Of a DNA stretch of 64,000 bases, positions 53,070 to 61,170 are shown in pieces (the stretch's first letter is position 1; the number at the start of each line of letters is the position of its first letter). Origin of the DNA: JBJYIN01 sp046237015 (GTDB lineage: Bacteria > Pseudomonadota > Gammaproteobacteria > Enterobacterales > Enterobacteriaceae); NCBI RefSeq assembly GCF_046237015.1, contig NZ_JBJYIN010000001.1:310001-374000 (forward strand), written 5' to 3'. A program made the position numbers and the translations under genes. Below the pieces are notes generated by a model. That model saw nothing but the letters and a program-made list of their open reading frames with translations. It did no database searches and was not told the origin of the DNA.

Positions 53070-54200
53070 ATGGCCTATACCACTTTTTCACAAAATAAAA
53101 ACGATCAATTGCTTGAGCCAATGTTCTTCGGCCAATCGGTTAACGTTGCTCGTTTCGATCAGCAAAAATATGAAATCTTTGAAAAACTGATTGAAAAACA
53201 GCTCTCCTTCTTCTGGCGTCCTGAAGAAGTTGATGTCTCTCGCGATCGCATCGACTACCAGGCGTTACCCGAGCATGAAAAACATATTTTTATCAGTAAC
53301 CTGAAATACCAAACACTATTGGATTCAATTCAGGGACGTAGCCCCAACGTCGCACTGCTACCGCTGATTTCCATCCCAGAACTGGAAACCTGGGTCGAAA
53401 CCTGGGCGTTTTCCGAAACGATCCACTCTCGCTCATACACTCACATTATCCGTAACATCGTTAACGATCCGTCTCTGGTGTTTGACGATATCGTGACCAA
53501 TGAAGAGATTCTGAAACGCGCGAAAGATATTTCCAGTTACTACGACTCACTGATTGAAATGACCAGCTATTACCATCTGCTGGGCGAAGGCACACATCAG
53601 GTTAACGGGAAAACGATTACCGTTAACCTGTATGAACTGAAAAAGAAACTGTATCTGTGCCTGATGAGCGTCAACGCACTAGAGGCAATTCGTTTCTACG
53701 TGAGTTTTGCCTGCTCATTTGCCTTTGCCGAACGTGAGTTGATGGAAGGCAACGCCAAAATCATCAAACTGATTGCCCGTGACGAAGCATTACACCTGAC
53801 CGGCACGCAGCATATGCTGAATCTGATGCGCGGCGGCCATGATGATCCCGATATGGCTCAAATTGCTGAAGAGTGCCAGCAGGAATGCTATGACCTGTTT
53901 GTTCTCGCCGCACAGCAGGAAAAAGAGTGGGCTGATTACCTATTCCGCGATGGCTCAATGATTGGTTTGAACAAAGACATTCTGTGCCAGTATGTAGAAT
54001 ACATTACCAATATCCGGATGCAGGCCGTTGGTCTTTCGCTGCCATTTGAAACGCGTACCAACCCCATTCCGTGGATCAACGCTTGGCTGGTATCCGATAA
54101 TGTACAGGTTGCTCCGCAGGAAGTGGAAGTCAGTTCCTATCTGGTCGGTCAAATCGATTCAGAAATCAGCGATGATGACTTAAGCGATTTCCAACTATAA
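53070..54200 (+). CDS. nrdB: Class Ia ribonucleotide reductase, beta subunit
   Basis: The 376-residue subunit houses the diiron-tyrosyl radical. The radical Tyr122 is in HSRSYTHI with iron ligands Glu115 and His118 in SETIHS, and the later ligands lie in the ALEAIRFYVSF and RDEALHL segments. The length equals E. coli NrdB. Frames that open 132 bases upstream, inside nrdA, are rejected because GGAGAG and the family start MAYTTFSQ lie here. Confidence 0.98.
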   Translation: MAYTTFSQNKNDQLLEPMFFGQSVNVARFDQQKYEIFEKLIEKQLSFFWRPEEVDVSRDRIDYQALPEHEKHIFISNLKYQTLLDSIQGRSPNVALLPLISIPELETWVETWAFSETIHSRSYTHIIRNIVNDPSLVFDDIVTNEEILKRAKDISSYYDSLIEMTSYYHLLGEGTHQVNGKTITVNLYELKKKLYLCLMSVNALEAIRFYVSFACSFAFAERELMEGNAKIIKLIARDEALHLTGTQHMLNLMRGGHDDPDMAQIAEECQQECYDLFVLAAQQEKEWADYLFRDGSMIGLNKDILCQYVEYITNIRMQAVGLSLPFETRTNPIPWINAWLVSDNVQVAPQEVEVSSYLVGQIDSEISDDDLSDFQL

Positions 54201-54203
54201 CCC

Positions 54204-54464
54204 ATGCGTAATCCAATCATCACACTGCGCACGTCAGGTGCGCAGTTTTCCTGTTCAGACGATGGTCATTCCCTGTTAGAGGAATTGGAATCCCACCGTG
54301 TCAGTATTGAATACCAGTGCCGCTCTGGCTACTGCGGTTCCTGTCGCTTACGGTTGGTAAAAGGTAAGGTGGCATACCACCACACGCCATTGGCCTGCAT
54401 TCAACAGGATGAAATTTTGCCATGTTGTTGTATACCGCTGGACGACATCGAACTTGATATCTAG
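54204..54464 (+). CDS. yfaE: [2Fe-2S] ferredoxin YfaE
   Basis: The 86-residue ferredoxin maintains the NrdB diiron cofactor by supplying electrons. The plant-type cluster motif CRSGYCGSC plus a later Cys (PLACI) provides the four ligands. It starts three bases after the nrdB stop, the same nrdA-nrdB-yfaE operon as in E. coli. Confidence 0.96.
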   Translation: MRNPIITLRTSGAQFSCSDDGHSLLEELESHRVSIEYQCRSGYCGSCRLRLVKGKVAYHHTPLACIQQDEILPCCCIPLDDIELDI

Positions 54465-54544
54465 TTTTCCGAGTTTCACATCCTTGTTCTGCTATGCAAT
54501 CGCGCCAACAGGTGTATTTCCTGCCTGCTTTCTTTCCCAAGTGG

Positions 54545-54595
54545 GTTACACTATCTGCTAAGTTGCACTATCCACTAAGTTACACTATGCGCTGA
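54545..54595 (+). repeat. 17-bp tandem repeat upstream of qmcA
   Basis: Three tandem units of exactly 17 bases, GTTACACTATCTGCTAA, GTTGCACTATCCACTAA and GTTACACTATGCGCTGA, lie 44 bases before the qmcA start. Each contains CACTAT, a -10-like element. Their period equals that of the longer array before purM, but the sequence differs. Confidence 0.7.
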
Positions 54596-54638
54596 AACTG
54601 TCTTTCGCCTTATTTAAAACAACCTGGAGGTTTTAGAA

Positions 54639-55553
54639 ATGTTAACCGTCATTCCCGTATTGATCGTTGTCGCCCTGATTATCGTCTGGTCCGGCATCAA
54701 GATCGTACCGCAAGGCTATCAATGGACTGTGGAACGTTTTGGTCGCTATACCAAAACATTGATGCCTGGTCTGAATCTTGTCATCCCGTTCATGGATCGT
54801 ATCGGTCGCAAAATCAACATGATGGAACAGGTGTTAGACATCCCATCACAGGAAATCATCTCTAAAGATAACGCCAACGTCACTATTGATGCCGTTTGCT
54901 TTATTCAGGTCATCGATCCTGCACGTGCGGCGTATGAAGTCAGTAATCTGGAACAGGCTATCGTTAACCTGACCATGACCAATATTCGTACCGTTCTGGG
55001 TTCCATGGAGTTGGATGAAATGCTGTCTCAACGCGATAGCATCAACACCCGTCTGCTGCATATCGTGGACGAAGCGACTAACCCGTGGGGCATCAAAATC
55101 ACGCGTATTGAAATCCGCGACGTGCGCCCACCCGCTGAGCTCATTGCGGCCATGAATGCGCAGATGAAAGCAGAACGTAACAAACGTGCGGATATTCTCG
55201 AAGCGGAAGGGGTTCGTCAGGCAGCGATCCTGAAAGCCGAAGGGGAAAAACAGTCACAGATCCTGAAAGCCGAAGGTTTACGTCAATCAGCCTTCCTTGA
55301 AGCCGAAGCGCGTGAACGTGCGGCAGAAGCAGAAGCACAGGCAACCAAAATGGTGTCTGAGGCCATCGCTGCCGGTGATATTCAGGCGGTGAACTACTTT
55401 GTCGCTCAAAAATATACCGATGCGCTACAACAAATTGGTTCTTCCAATAACAGTAAAGTCATCATGATGCCGCTGGAAGCCAGCAATCTGATGGGTGCCA
55501 TCGGCGGGATCGCCGAATTAATCAAAGACAGTAAAGACAGTCGGAGCAAATAA
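54639..55553 (+). CDS. qmcA: SPFH/stomatin-family membrane protein QmcA
   Basis: The 304-residue protein has an N-terminal membrane helix (residues 1-20), an SPFH/band-7 domain (IVPQGYQWTVERFGRYTKTL onward) and a coiled-coil with repeated ILKAEGE/R segments near 190-235. E. coli QmcA (YbbK) associates with FtsH; the pairing with an NfeD protein (ybbJ) is a conserved stomatin/NfeD unit thought to organise membrane microdomains. GGAGG precedes the ATG. It overlaps the ybbJ start by one base (TAATG). Confidence 0.95.
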   Translation: MLTVIPVLIVVALIIVWSGIKIVPQGYQWTVERFGRYTKTLMPGLNLVIPFMDRIGRKINMMEQVLDIPSQEIISKDNANVTIDAVCFIQVIDPARAAYEVSNLEQAIVNLTMTNIRTVLGSMELDEMLSQRDSINTRLLHIVDEATNPWGIKITRIEIRDVRPPAELIAAMNAQMKAERNKRADILEAEGVRQAAILKAEGEKQSQILKAEGLRQSAFLEAEARERAAEAEAQATKMVSEAIAAGDIQAVNYFVAQKYTDALQQIGSSNNSKVIMMPLEASNLMGAIGGIAELIKDSKDSRSK

Positions 55554-56011
55554 TGGGTATTGAACTGGTGATGGAAAATGCGCACTGGTTCTGGCTGTCG
55601 CTCGGCGGCCTGTTATTGGCTGCTGAGATGCTGGGTGCCAGTGGCTATCTACTCTGGAGTGGGATTTCTGCCATCTTAGTTGGGCTGCTTGTCTGGGTCA
55701 TGCCGTTTTCATGGCCGTGGCAAGGCAGTGCATTTGCCGTGCTAACCATTATCACCGCGCTACTCTGGTGGTACTGGTTACGCAAGAGAACGTTAGCGCA
55801 ACCGCAAAGCTCACTAAACCAGCGCGGACAACAGCTCGTTGGTTTACGTGCGACATTGAGTGAACCTATCGTCGATGGATTCGGACGAGTCCGCATTGGA
55901 GATGGAACCTGGCGCATCAAATCGGAACAGGATTTAGCTGCGGGGACGCACATTGAAGTGATTGCCGTTGAAGGCATCACGTTACATGTACGCCCGGTTA
56001 CAACGGCCTGA
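55553..56011 (+). CDS. ybbJ: NfeD-like membrane protein YbbJ
   Basis: The 152-residue protein has an N-terminal membrane region of two to three helices and a C-terminal small beta-barrel (OB-like) domain, as in NfeD1b proteins partnered with stomatins. It overlaps the qmcA stop by one base. In E. coli cueR-ybbJ-qmcA are likewise adjacent. cueR converges on it. Confidence 0.92.
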   Translation: MGIELVMENAHWFWLSLGGLLLAAEMLGASGYLLWSGISAILVGLLVWVMPFSWPWQGSAFAVLTIITALLWWYWLRKRTLAQPQSSLNQRGQQLVGLRATLSEPIVDGFGRVRIGDGTWRIKSEQDLAAGTHIEVIAVEGITLHVRPVTTA

Positions 56012-56026
56012 TCGAATGTTGTCCCG

Positions 56027-56446
56027 TCATTCAGGGGACGGGTTTCCCCCTGAATGACAACATCCCGCCAGATTGTTGATGATAGGACAATCCGCTCCAC
56101 CGTCTCCCGGACACTGTTCCGCTAACATTAATAAGCGCTCGCGCATCACTTTCAACTCTTCGATGTGCGCTTCAATTTCCTGTACTTTCTGCAAAGTCCG
56201 CGATTTAACATCTGCACTACGCCGCAACGGATCGTTAAATAACATAACCAGTTCCCGGCATTCACTCAGAGTAAAGCCCACCTGGCGGGCCTGACGTAAC
56301 AGCGTCAATTCCTCAACATGATGATTATCATAGCTGCGATAACCATTTTCAGAACGTAACGGCGCAGTCAGCAGTTCTTTCTCTTCATAGAAGCGAATCG
56401 TTTTACTGGTAAGCCCGGTTTTTTTTGCCACATCGCTGATATTCAT
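56027..56446 (-). CDS. cueR: Copper-responsive MerR-family regulator CueR
   Basis: The 139-residue regulator has an N-terminal winged helix (MNISDVAKKTGLTSKTIRFYEE), a long dimerisation helix and the Cu(I)-binding pair Cys112 and Cys120 in CPGDGGADC, exactly the E. coli spacing. CueR activates copA and cueO by untwisting a 19-base spacer promoter. Its probable target lies upstream of copA at 57302-57332. It is about 130 bases away from the divergent small membrane-protein gene. Confidence 0.96.
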   Translation of the reverse strand: MNISDVAKKTGLTSKTIRFYEEKELLTAPLRSENGYRSYDNHHVEELTLLRQARQVGFTLSECRELVMLFNDPLRRSADVKSRTLQKVQEIEAHIEELKVMRERLLMLAEQCPGDGGADCPIINNLAGCCHSGGNPSPE

Positions 56447-56577
56447 GATTTCCCCCCAACATTTTCCCTGTTAAGAAAGATGACGAAAAAATCTGTTCGT
56501 GTAAAATCGCTCGGCTTCATTGGTGCTTGCGACGGAATGCGGCAAGCTGGTCATTATCAACAAAGAAAAAAACTATT

Positions 56578-57042
56578 ATGGGATTAATCAGTACACTCGG
56601 CAAGTCGCTGGATAATGCACAACTTCTTAAAGAGCTCCACCAACACATTGAACGTTACAATGTTCCTGTTACGTCGAAAGACGATCTTTTTCAACAAATT
56701 ATTGAGATCGAACGTTATCTCGGCGGCACAGATTACGCCTCAACACATGCCAAAAAAAGCAAGGTGAATATCCTGACCGGCATTTTCGCCATGCCTGTTC
56801 TTATTTTCTCTCTTTTTTTCATACCAGACCGCTATCTTAAATACTTCAATATTGAATTCGACATTGCCGGTATGGCACGAAATTTATCTATGATTATCTT
56901 CGAACAGTTATGGGCGGTTATTGCGTATGCCGGTGCATTTGTCGGTTCGGTTCTTTATTTTTATTATTTAAATCGCCGGGCGGAAACCGAAGCAAATAGG
57001 CTGATTCAATCATTCATTACCCGAACGTCAGGCCATCCCTGA
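56578..57042 (+). CDS. Hypothetical two-helix inner-membrane protein
   Basis: I do not recognise this 154-residue protein. It has a soluble, charged N-terminal part with possible helices (residues 10-50), two predicted membrane helices at about 63-83 and 111-131, and a short basic-to-polar C-terminal tail. No signal peptide or metal-binding motif is visible. An ATG upstream would add 17 residues; the ATG at 56578 is chosen because those residues look like leader sequence, though the ribosome-binding site is weak. It sits between cueR and copA, but belongs to neither in E. coli. It is followed by a perfect 9-bp hairpin. Confidence 0.7.
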   Translation: MGLISTLGKSLDNAQLLKELHQHIERYNVPVTSKDDLFQQIIEIERYLGGTDYASTHAKKSKVNILTGIFAMPVLIFSLFFIPDRYLKYFNIEFDIAGMARNLSMIIFEQLWAVIAYAGAFVGSVLYFYYLNRRAETEANRLIQSFITRTSGHP

Positions 57043-57075
57043 TGATTCAGAGTTAATCACTCAACGGTTCACCAT

Positions 57076-57105
57076 CAACCGGGCACCTCTTCTCTCGCCC
57101 GGTTG
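57076..57105 (+). terminator. Hairpin after the membrane-protein gene
   Basis: CAACCGGGC pairs with GCCCGGTTG across 12 bases, 33 bases after the stop. It is a stable stem, though the following sequence lacks a strong T run; likely transcript end. Confidence 0.6.
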
Positions 57106-57162
57106 CTTTCGAACTTCACCTGACATCCCCCTGTCCCAGCGTTTCCTTCACCATCGTTAAAA

Positions 57163-57289
57163 TATACCCTAAATAATTCGAGTTGCGTGAAGGCGGCAAG
57201 TGAAGGAATCCCGATGAGCTTACTTGAGTAAGTGATTCGGGTGACTGAACGTAGCCAACGCACAGGCAACTTGAAGTATGACGGGTATA
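57163..57289. repeat. ERIC element, full 127 bp
   Basis: Bounded by inverted TATACCC (57163-57169) and GGGTATA (57283-57289), this is exactly 127 bp, the classical ERIC length, with the imperfect palindromic centre around GAGCTTACTTGAGTAAGTGA. It is an enterobacterial intergenic repeat that can fold into a long hairpin in RNA. It ends 12 bases before the copA promoter. Confidence 0.9.
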
Positions 57290-57301
57290 GCATTAAACCT
57301 C

Positions 57302-57332
57302 TTGACCTTTACCTTGCAGGAAGGTTTAACCT
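57302..57332 (+). promoter_or_regulatory. CueR-dependent copA promoter
   Basis: TTGACC (57302-57307) and TAACCT (57327-57332) are separated by 19 bases that contain the dyad ACCTT-GCAGG-AAGGT (57311-57325). An overlong spacer with a central dyad is the hallmark of MerR-family promoters, and the sequence is nearly the same as the E. coli copA promoter. Copper-bound CueR would activate it. Confidence 0.92.
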
Positions 57333-57400
57333 TCATCATAACGAGTCGCTATCGCGCAACGGCAAGGATTTTCGCTGTTGTGCTAACCAGAGGAAAGATG

Positions 57401-60124
57401 ATGTCACAAACCATCGTATTGTCATTGCAGGGCCTAACCTGTGGGCACTGTGTGCAACGTGTAAAAAAGACGCTGGAAACATTGCCCAATGTCGAACAGG
57501 CCGATGTCTCACTAAATTACGCCAAGATCACCGGTAGCGCAGACGCACAGACACTAATTGCTAGCATTACGCAAGCTGGCTATGAAGCCAGCCCAGCAAC
57601 CACACCGGATGTCGCCTTACAACTGTCAGGCCTGAGTTGCAACCATTGTGTCGCGTCTACGCGTAAAGCGTTGGAAGCCGTCCCTGGCGTCGTTGCCACC
57701 GAAGTATCAAAAGAACAAGCGAATGTATATGGTGAGGTTGACGCCAGCGCCTTGATAAAGGCCGTTGAAGAAGCCGGTTATCAAGCCAGCAGCATTGAGG
57801 TTTCCCACCCAAAAACTGAGCCGCTGGCACAGGTAGCGATCGAGTCGGAAGCGCTGCCAGCGGCACAGAATCCTCTTCCGGCCACTATCCCCAATGCAAG
57901 AGATAACGATGATGATAGCGTCCAGCTCCTACTGCAAGGTATGAGCTGCGCCAGTTGCGTTAATCGTGTTCAACATGCATTACAACACGTTGAAGGCGTG
58001 ACGCAGGCAAGGGTCAATCTGGCGGAACGTAGTGCATTGGTCAGTGGACATGTCACACATGAAGCCTTAATTGCGGCGGTTGAACAAGCTGGTTACGGCG
58101 CGGAGATCATTCAGGATGAAGACGAGCGACGCGCTCGTCAGCAGGAAACGGCACAACAAAATATACGACGTTTTCAATGGCAGGCTGCGTTAGGTTTGCT
58201 ATTGGGCGTACCGCTGATGCTATGGGGCGTGTTAGGCGGCAGCATGGCACTGACCCCTGCAAGCCGTACCCCCTGGCTGGTCGTTGGCTTATTGACGCTG
58301 GTTGTCATGATTTTCGCCGGAGGTCATTTCTACCGTAACGCTTGGCGTAGCCTGAAAAATAACAGCGCAACGATGGATACGCTGGTTGCCCTCGGTACGG
58401 GTGCCGCCTGGCTCTATTCTATTACCGTCAATGTGTGGCCAGATAGCTTCCCGATGGAAGCGCGACATCTTTACTATGAAGCCAGCGCCATGATTATCGG
58501 TCTCATCAATCTTGGACATGCACTGGAACAACGAGCGCGTCAACGTTCCTCACACGCGTTGGAACGCCTGCTGGATTTAACGCCGCCAAGCGCTCGTGTC
58601 GTTACACCAGACGGCGAGAAAATCATCCCATTATCAGACGTACAGGCTGGCATGATGCTGAGACTGACAACGGGCGATCGCATTCCTGTTGACGGCGAAA
58701 TTCAACAAGGAGAGCTGTGGGTTGATGAAGCCATGCTGACGGGAGAACCGATTCCTCAACAGAAAGCACAAGGTGATGCATTACACGCAGGCACTCTGGT
58801 ATCCGACGGTAGCGCCCTATTTCGGGCTGATGCGATTGGTAACCAGACTACGCTGTCGCGGATTATCCGTTTGGTCAGGCAGGCACAAAGCAGCAAACCC
58901 GCTATCGGCCAGCTAGCGGATCGCATTTCTGCCATCTTTGTACCCGTCGTCGTCGCCATTGCCATCATCAGCGGTGCAATCTGGTATTTCATTGGCCCCC
59001 AACCACAAATCGTCTACACGTTGGTAATTGCCACAACCGTGCTGATTATTGCCTGCCCTTGCGCACTTGGGCTGGCTACGCCGATGTCGATCATTTCCGG
59101 AGTCGGCCGGGCAGCAGAACTGGGCGTGCTGGTACGAGATGCCGACGCATTACAACAAGCCAGTAATCTGGATGTGCTGGTGTTTGATAAAACCGGTACG
59201 CTAACAGAAGGCCAGCCACGTGTTGTTGCTATTCATACGTTTGGTTCAATAAGTGAACAACAGGCACTGAACTGGGCTGCTTCGCTGGAACAAGGCTCCA
59301 ATCATCCTCTGGCTAAAGCATTGGTTGAACGCGCTAAAACGCTATCACTGCACGATATTGAACAGTTCCGCACCTTGCGCGGGCTCGGCGTTAGCGGAAA
59401 AATTAATGGCGAATCACTGCTACTGGGAAATCCGGCCTTACTCAAACAACACCAAATCGACATCAGCGCAGGGGAAGATCTAATTAACCGGCAGGCCCAA
59501 CAGGGAATGACGCCAGTGCTGCTGGCAGCAGATGATCGCCTTATCGCCGTCTTCTCTATTCAGGATCCGCTCCGGCAAGATAGCGTTACCGCGTTGCAAC
59601 GTCTGCATCAACAAGGTTACCAGTTAGTGATGCTGACAGGAGATAACCCGCTGACTGCAAAAGCAATTGCTAACGATGCTGGAATCGATCAGGTTATCGC
59701 CGGTGTGTTACCTGATGGCAAAGCCGATGCGATCAAGCAACTCCAGGCTCAGGGAAAGCGAGTTGCCATGATTGGAGATGGTATTAACGACGCGCCTGCT
59801 CTGGCACAGGCTGATGTGGGCATTGCGATGGGTGGCGGCAGCGATATTGCCATCGAAACGGCAGCTATTACGTTGATGCGCCACAGTCTACACGGTGTTG
59901 CCGATGCGCTCGCACTGTCCAAAGCGACGCTAAGTAACATGAAGCAGAATCTATTGGGTGCATTTATTTACAACTCACTCGGTATTCCCATTGCAGCTGG
60001 CGTACTTTATCCGCTGACAGGCACGCTACTCAGTCCTGTCGTTGCCGGGGCTGCAATGGCACTGTCATCCATTACCGTGGTCAGCAACGCTAACCGACTG
60101 TTACGTTTCAAACCTAAATCCTGA
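57401..60124 (+). CDS. copA: Copper-exporting P1B-type ATPase CopA (three metal-binding domains)
   Basis: The 907-residue transporter pumps Cu(I) from the cytoplasm across the inner membrane. Three N-terminal heavy-metal domains carry CGHC (14-17), CNHC (80-83) and CASC; then come eight membrane helices, the ion-path CPC motif (552-554), the phosphorylated Asp596 in DKTGT and the GDGIND hinge. E. coli CopA is 834 residues with two such domains, so one extra domain is present here. AGGA precedes two adjacent ATGs (57398 and 57401); 57401 gives MSQTIVLSLQGL as in E. coli. A -1 frameshift signal lies at codons 137-138 and would give a shorter metal-binding protein. Confidence 0.96.
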   Translation: MSQTIVLSLQGLTCGHCVQRVKKTLETLPNVEQADVSLNYAKITGSADAQTLIASITQAGYEASPATTPDVALQLSGLSCNHCVASTRKALEAVPGVVATEVSKEQANVYGEVDASALIKAVEEAGYQASSIEVSHPKTEPLAQVAIESEALPAAQNPLPATIPNARDNDDDSVQLLLQGMSCASCVNRVQHALQHVEGVTQARVNLAERSALVSGHVTHEALIAAVEQAGYGAEIIQDEDERRARQQETAQQNIRRFQWQAALGLLLGVPLMLWGVLGGSMALTPASRTPWLVVGLLTLVVMIFAGGHFYRNAWRSLKNNSATMDTLVALGTGAAWLYSITVNVWPDSFPMEARHLYYEASAMIIGLINLGHALEQRARQRSSHALERLLDLTPPSARVVTPDGEKIIPLSDVQAGMMLRLTTGDRIPVDGEIQQGELWVDEAMLTGEPIPQQKAQGDALHAGTLVSDGSALFRADAIGNQTTLSRIIRLVRQAQSSKPAIGQLADRISAIFVPVVVAIAIISGAIWYFIGPQPQIVYTLVIATTVLIIACPCALGLATPMSIISGVGRAAELGVLVRDADALQQASNLDVLVFDKTGTLTEGQPRVVAIHTFGSISEQQALNWAASLEQGSNHPLAKALVERAKTLSLHDIEQFRTLRGLGVSGKINGESLLLGNPALLKQHQIDISAGEDLINRQAQQGMTPVLLAADDRLIAVFSIQDPLRQDSVTALQRLHQQGYQLVMLTGDNPLTAKAIANDAGIDQVIAGVLPDGKADAIKQLQAQGKRVAMIGDGINDAPALAQADVGIAMGGGSDIAIETAAITLMRHSLHGVADALALSKATLSNMKQNLLGAFIYNSLGIPIAAGVLYPLTGTLLSPVVAGAAMALSSITVVSNANRLLRFKPKS
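57808..57882 (+). promoter_or_regulatory. Programmed -1 frameshift signal in copA
   Basis: The in-frame slippery heptamer C CCA AAA (57808-57814) is followed by a five-base spacer and a perfect 10-bp stem, GCCGCTGGCA (57820-57829) with TGCCAGCGGC (57855-57864). Loop bases 57844-57851 can also pair with CTTCCGGC at 57875-57882, forming an H-type pseudoknot. After slipping, the new frame reads one codon (AAC) and then TGA at 57817-57819. The truncated product would be 139 residues. E. coli copA is known to use such a signal to make the chaperone CopA(Z); position and one-codon extension are conserved here. Confidence 0.85.
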
Positions 60125-60195
60125 AAACATCATCGGCAAATGTTTCCAGAGGAAGGGAAATACATCCGGTAGTCAGTGATTTTCCTCCGATGTAT

Positions 60196-60223
60196 AAGGG
60201 CTGATTATCTTCAGCCCTTTTTT
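60196..60223 (+). terminator. Terminator after copA
   Basis: AAGGGCTGA pairs with TCAGCCCTT across six bases, followed by further T, 71 bases after the copA stop. It is a strong intrinsic terminator. Confidence 0.9.
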
Positions 60224-60267
60224 GCCACTATTAAGGCTTTTCATCCGATAACCAGTACAACTTGGTT

Positions 60268-60307
60268 GCTTTAGCGTTTAGCATAGCTTTAGTGTTTAGT
60301 TAGCATA
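60268..60307 (+). repeat. Short direct repeat upstream of ybaP
   Basis: GCTTTAGCGTTTAGCATA (60268-60285) is followed at once by GCTTTAGTGTTTAGTTAGCATA (60286-60307), the same unit with a four-base insertion and one change. It ends about 28 bases before the ybaP start, close to the likely promoter. Confidence 0.55.
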
Positions 60308-60335
60308 GTGTTACTCACATCAGGAGACGGAATTT

Positions 60336-61139
60336 ATGAGGCCACTACTGCGTAGCATAGCGACTTTTCTTGGTTTTATTTCGCCGCTGGCTTATGCCTA
60401 TCCTGCTATCGATATTCAACTCGCAAATGAGCGTCAGTTTCATTTGGTTGGCAGTATCCATATGGGGAGCCAGGATATGTCCCCTCTCCCTCCAGAACTA
60501 CTACAACAGCTACGACACGCTACGGCGCTGATTGTTGAGGCTGACATTTCCAGTGTTGGTTCTCCCTTTGGAACAATGGAAAACGAAATCCCGCTGTCAC
60601 AAAGGCTGGAAACGGCAGATTATGAACAGCTACAGCAAATTTGTGCATCACTGCCGCTCAGCGAGCAAAGTATCGACCATTTACCGGCCTGGCAGGCAGC
60701 ACTCCTGTTACAAGCGCATCAAGCTCAGAGGTTAGGGCTCAGGCCCGACTACGGCATTGATTACCAACTGATTATTGCGGCAAAATCTCAGGGGTTACCC
60801 ATCATTGAGCTTGAAGGGCAAGAAACACAGATTGCATTATTGCAGCAATTGCCACAGGGTGGACTACGGCTATTGGAAGATACGATTAAACATTGGCATA
60901 TCAACGCCCGACTGTTGCAAACCATGATTGGCTGGTGGTTAGACCGCACACCTGACGCTCTTCCTCCAGAAATGCCGGCAACCTTCAGCCATGAAATGGC
61001 TGATCTATTAATGAACCAGCGGAATCGCCGCTGGCAAAAACAACTTCAGGCGTTACCTGCTGGTCATTATGTTGTTGCCGTCGGTGCGCTGCATTTATAT
61101 GGCGATGACAACTTACCCGCCTTATTACAGGCAAATTGA
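60336..61139 (+). CDS. ybaP: TraB/GumN family protein YbaP
   Basis: The 267-residue protein belongs to the TraB/GumN (PF01963) family, with GSIHMGS near the start and VGALHLYG at the end, the pair of conserved histidine-containing motifs proposed to bind metal in related Tiki-type proteases. The function of YbaP is unknown. Unlike the E. coli protein as I remember it, the N-terminus looks like a signal peptide ending YA at about residue 22, implying a periplasmic location. GGAG lies before the ATG. ybaK follows closely. Confidence 0.88.
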   Translation: MRPLLRSIATFLGFISPLAYAYPAIDIQLANERQFHLVGSIHMGSQDMSPLPPELLQQLRHATALIVEADISSVGSPFGTMENEIPLSQRLETADYEQLQQICASLPLSEQSIDHLPAWQAALLLQAHQAQRLGLRPDYGIDYQLIIAAKSQGLPIIELEGQETQIALLQQLPQGGLRLLEDTIKHWHINARLLQTMIGWWLDRTPDALPPEMPATFSHEMADLLMNQRNRRWQKQLQALPAGHYVVAVGALHLYGDDNLPALLQAN

Positions 61140-61170
61140 GCGCAACGCCGCCCGTAAGGATATTTGGATC

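Larger units (their letters stand above)
57043..57400. other. Intergenic region between the membrane-protein gene and copA
   Basis: This 358-base gap contains, in order, a 9-bp hairpin (57076-57105), a complete ERIC element (57163-57289), the CueR-type copA promoter (57302-57332) and the copA leader. Each is described separately. Confidence 0.7.

Noticed and set aside
57808..57819. Possibility that the copA slippery run is a sequencing frameshift
   Set aside because: The zero frame continues intact through all CopA motifs, so no error is needed; the signal is embedded in a normal gene.
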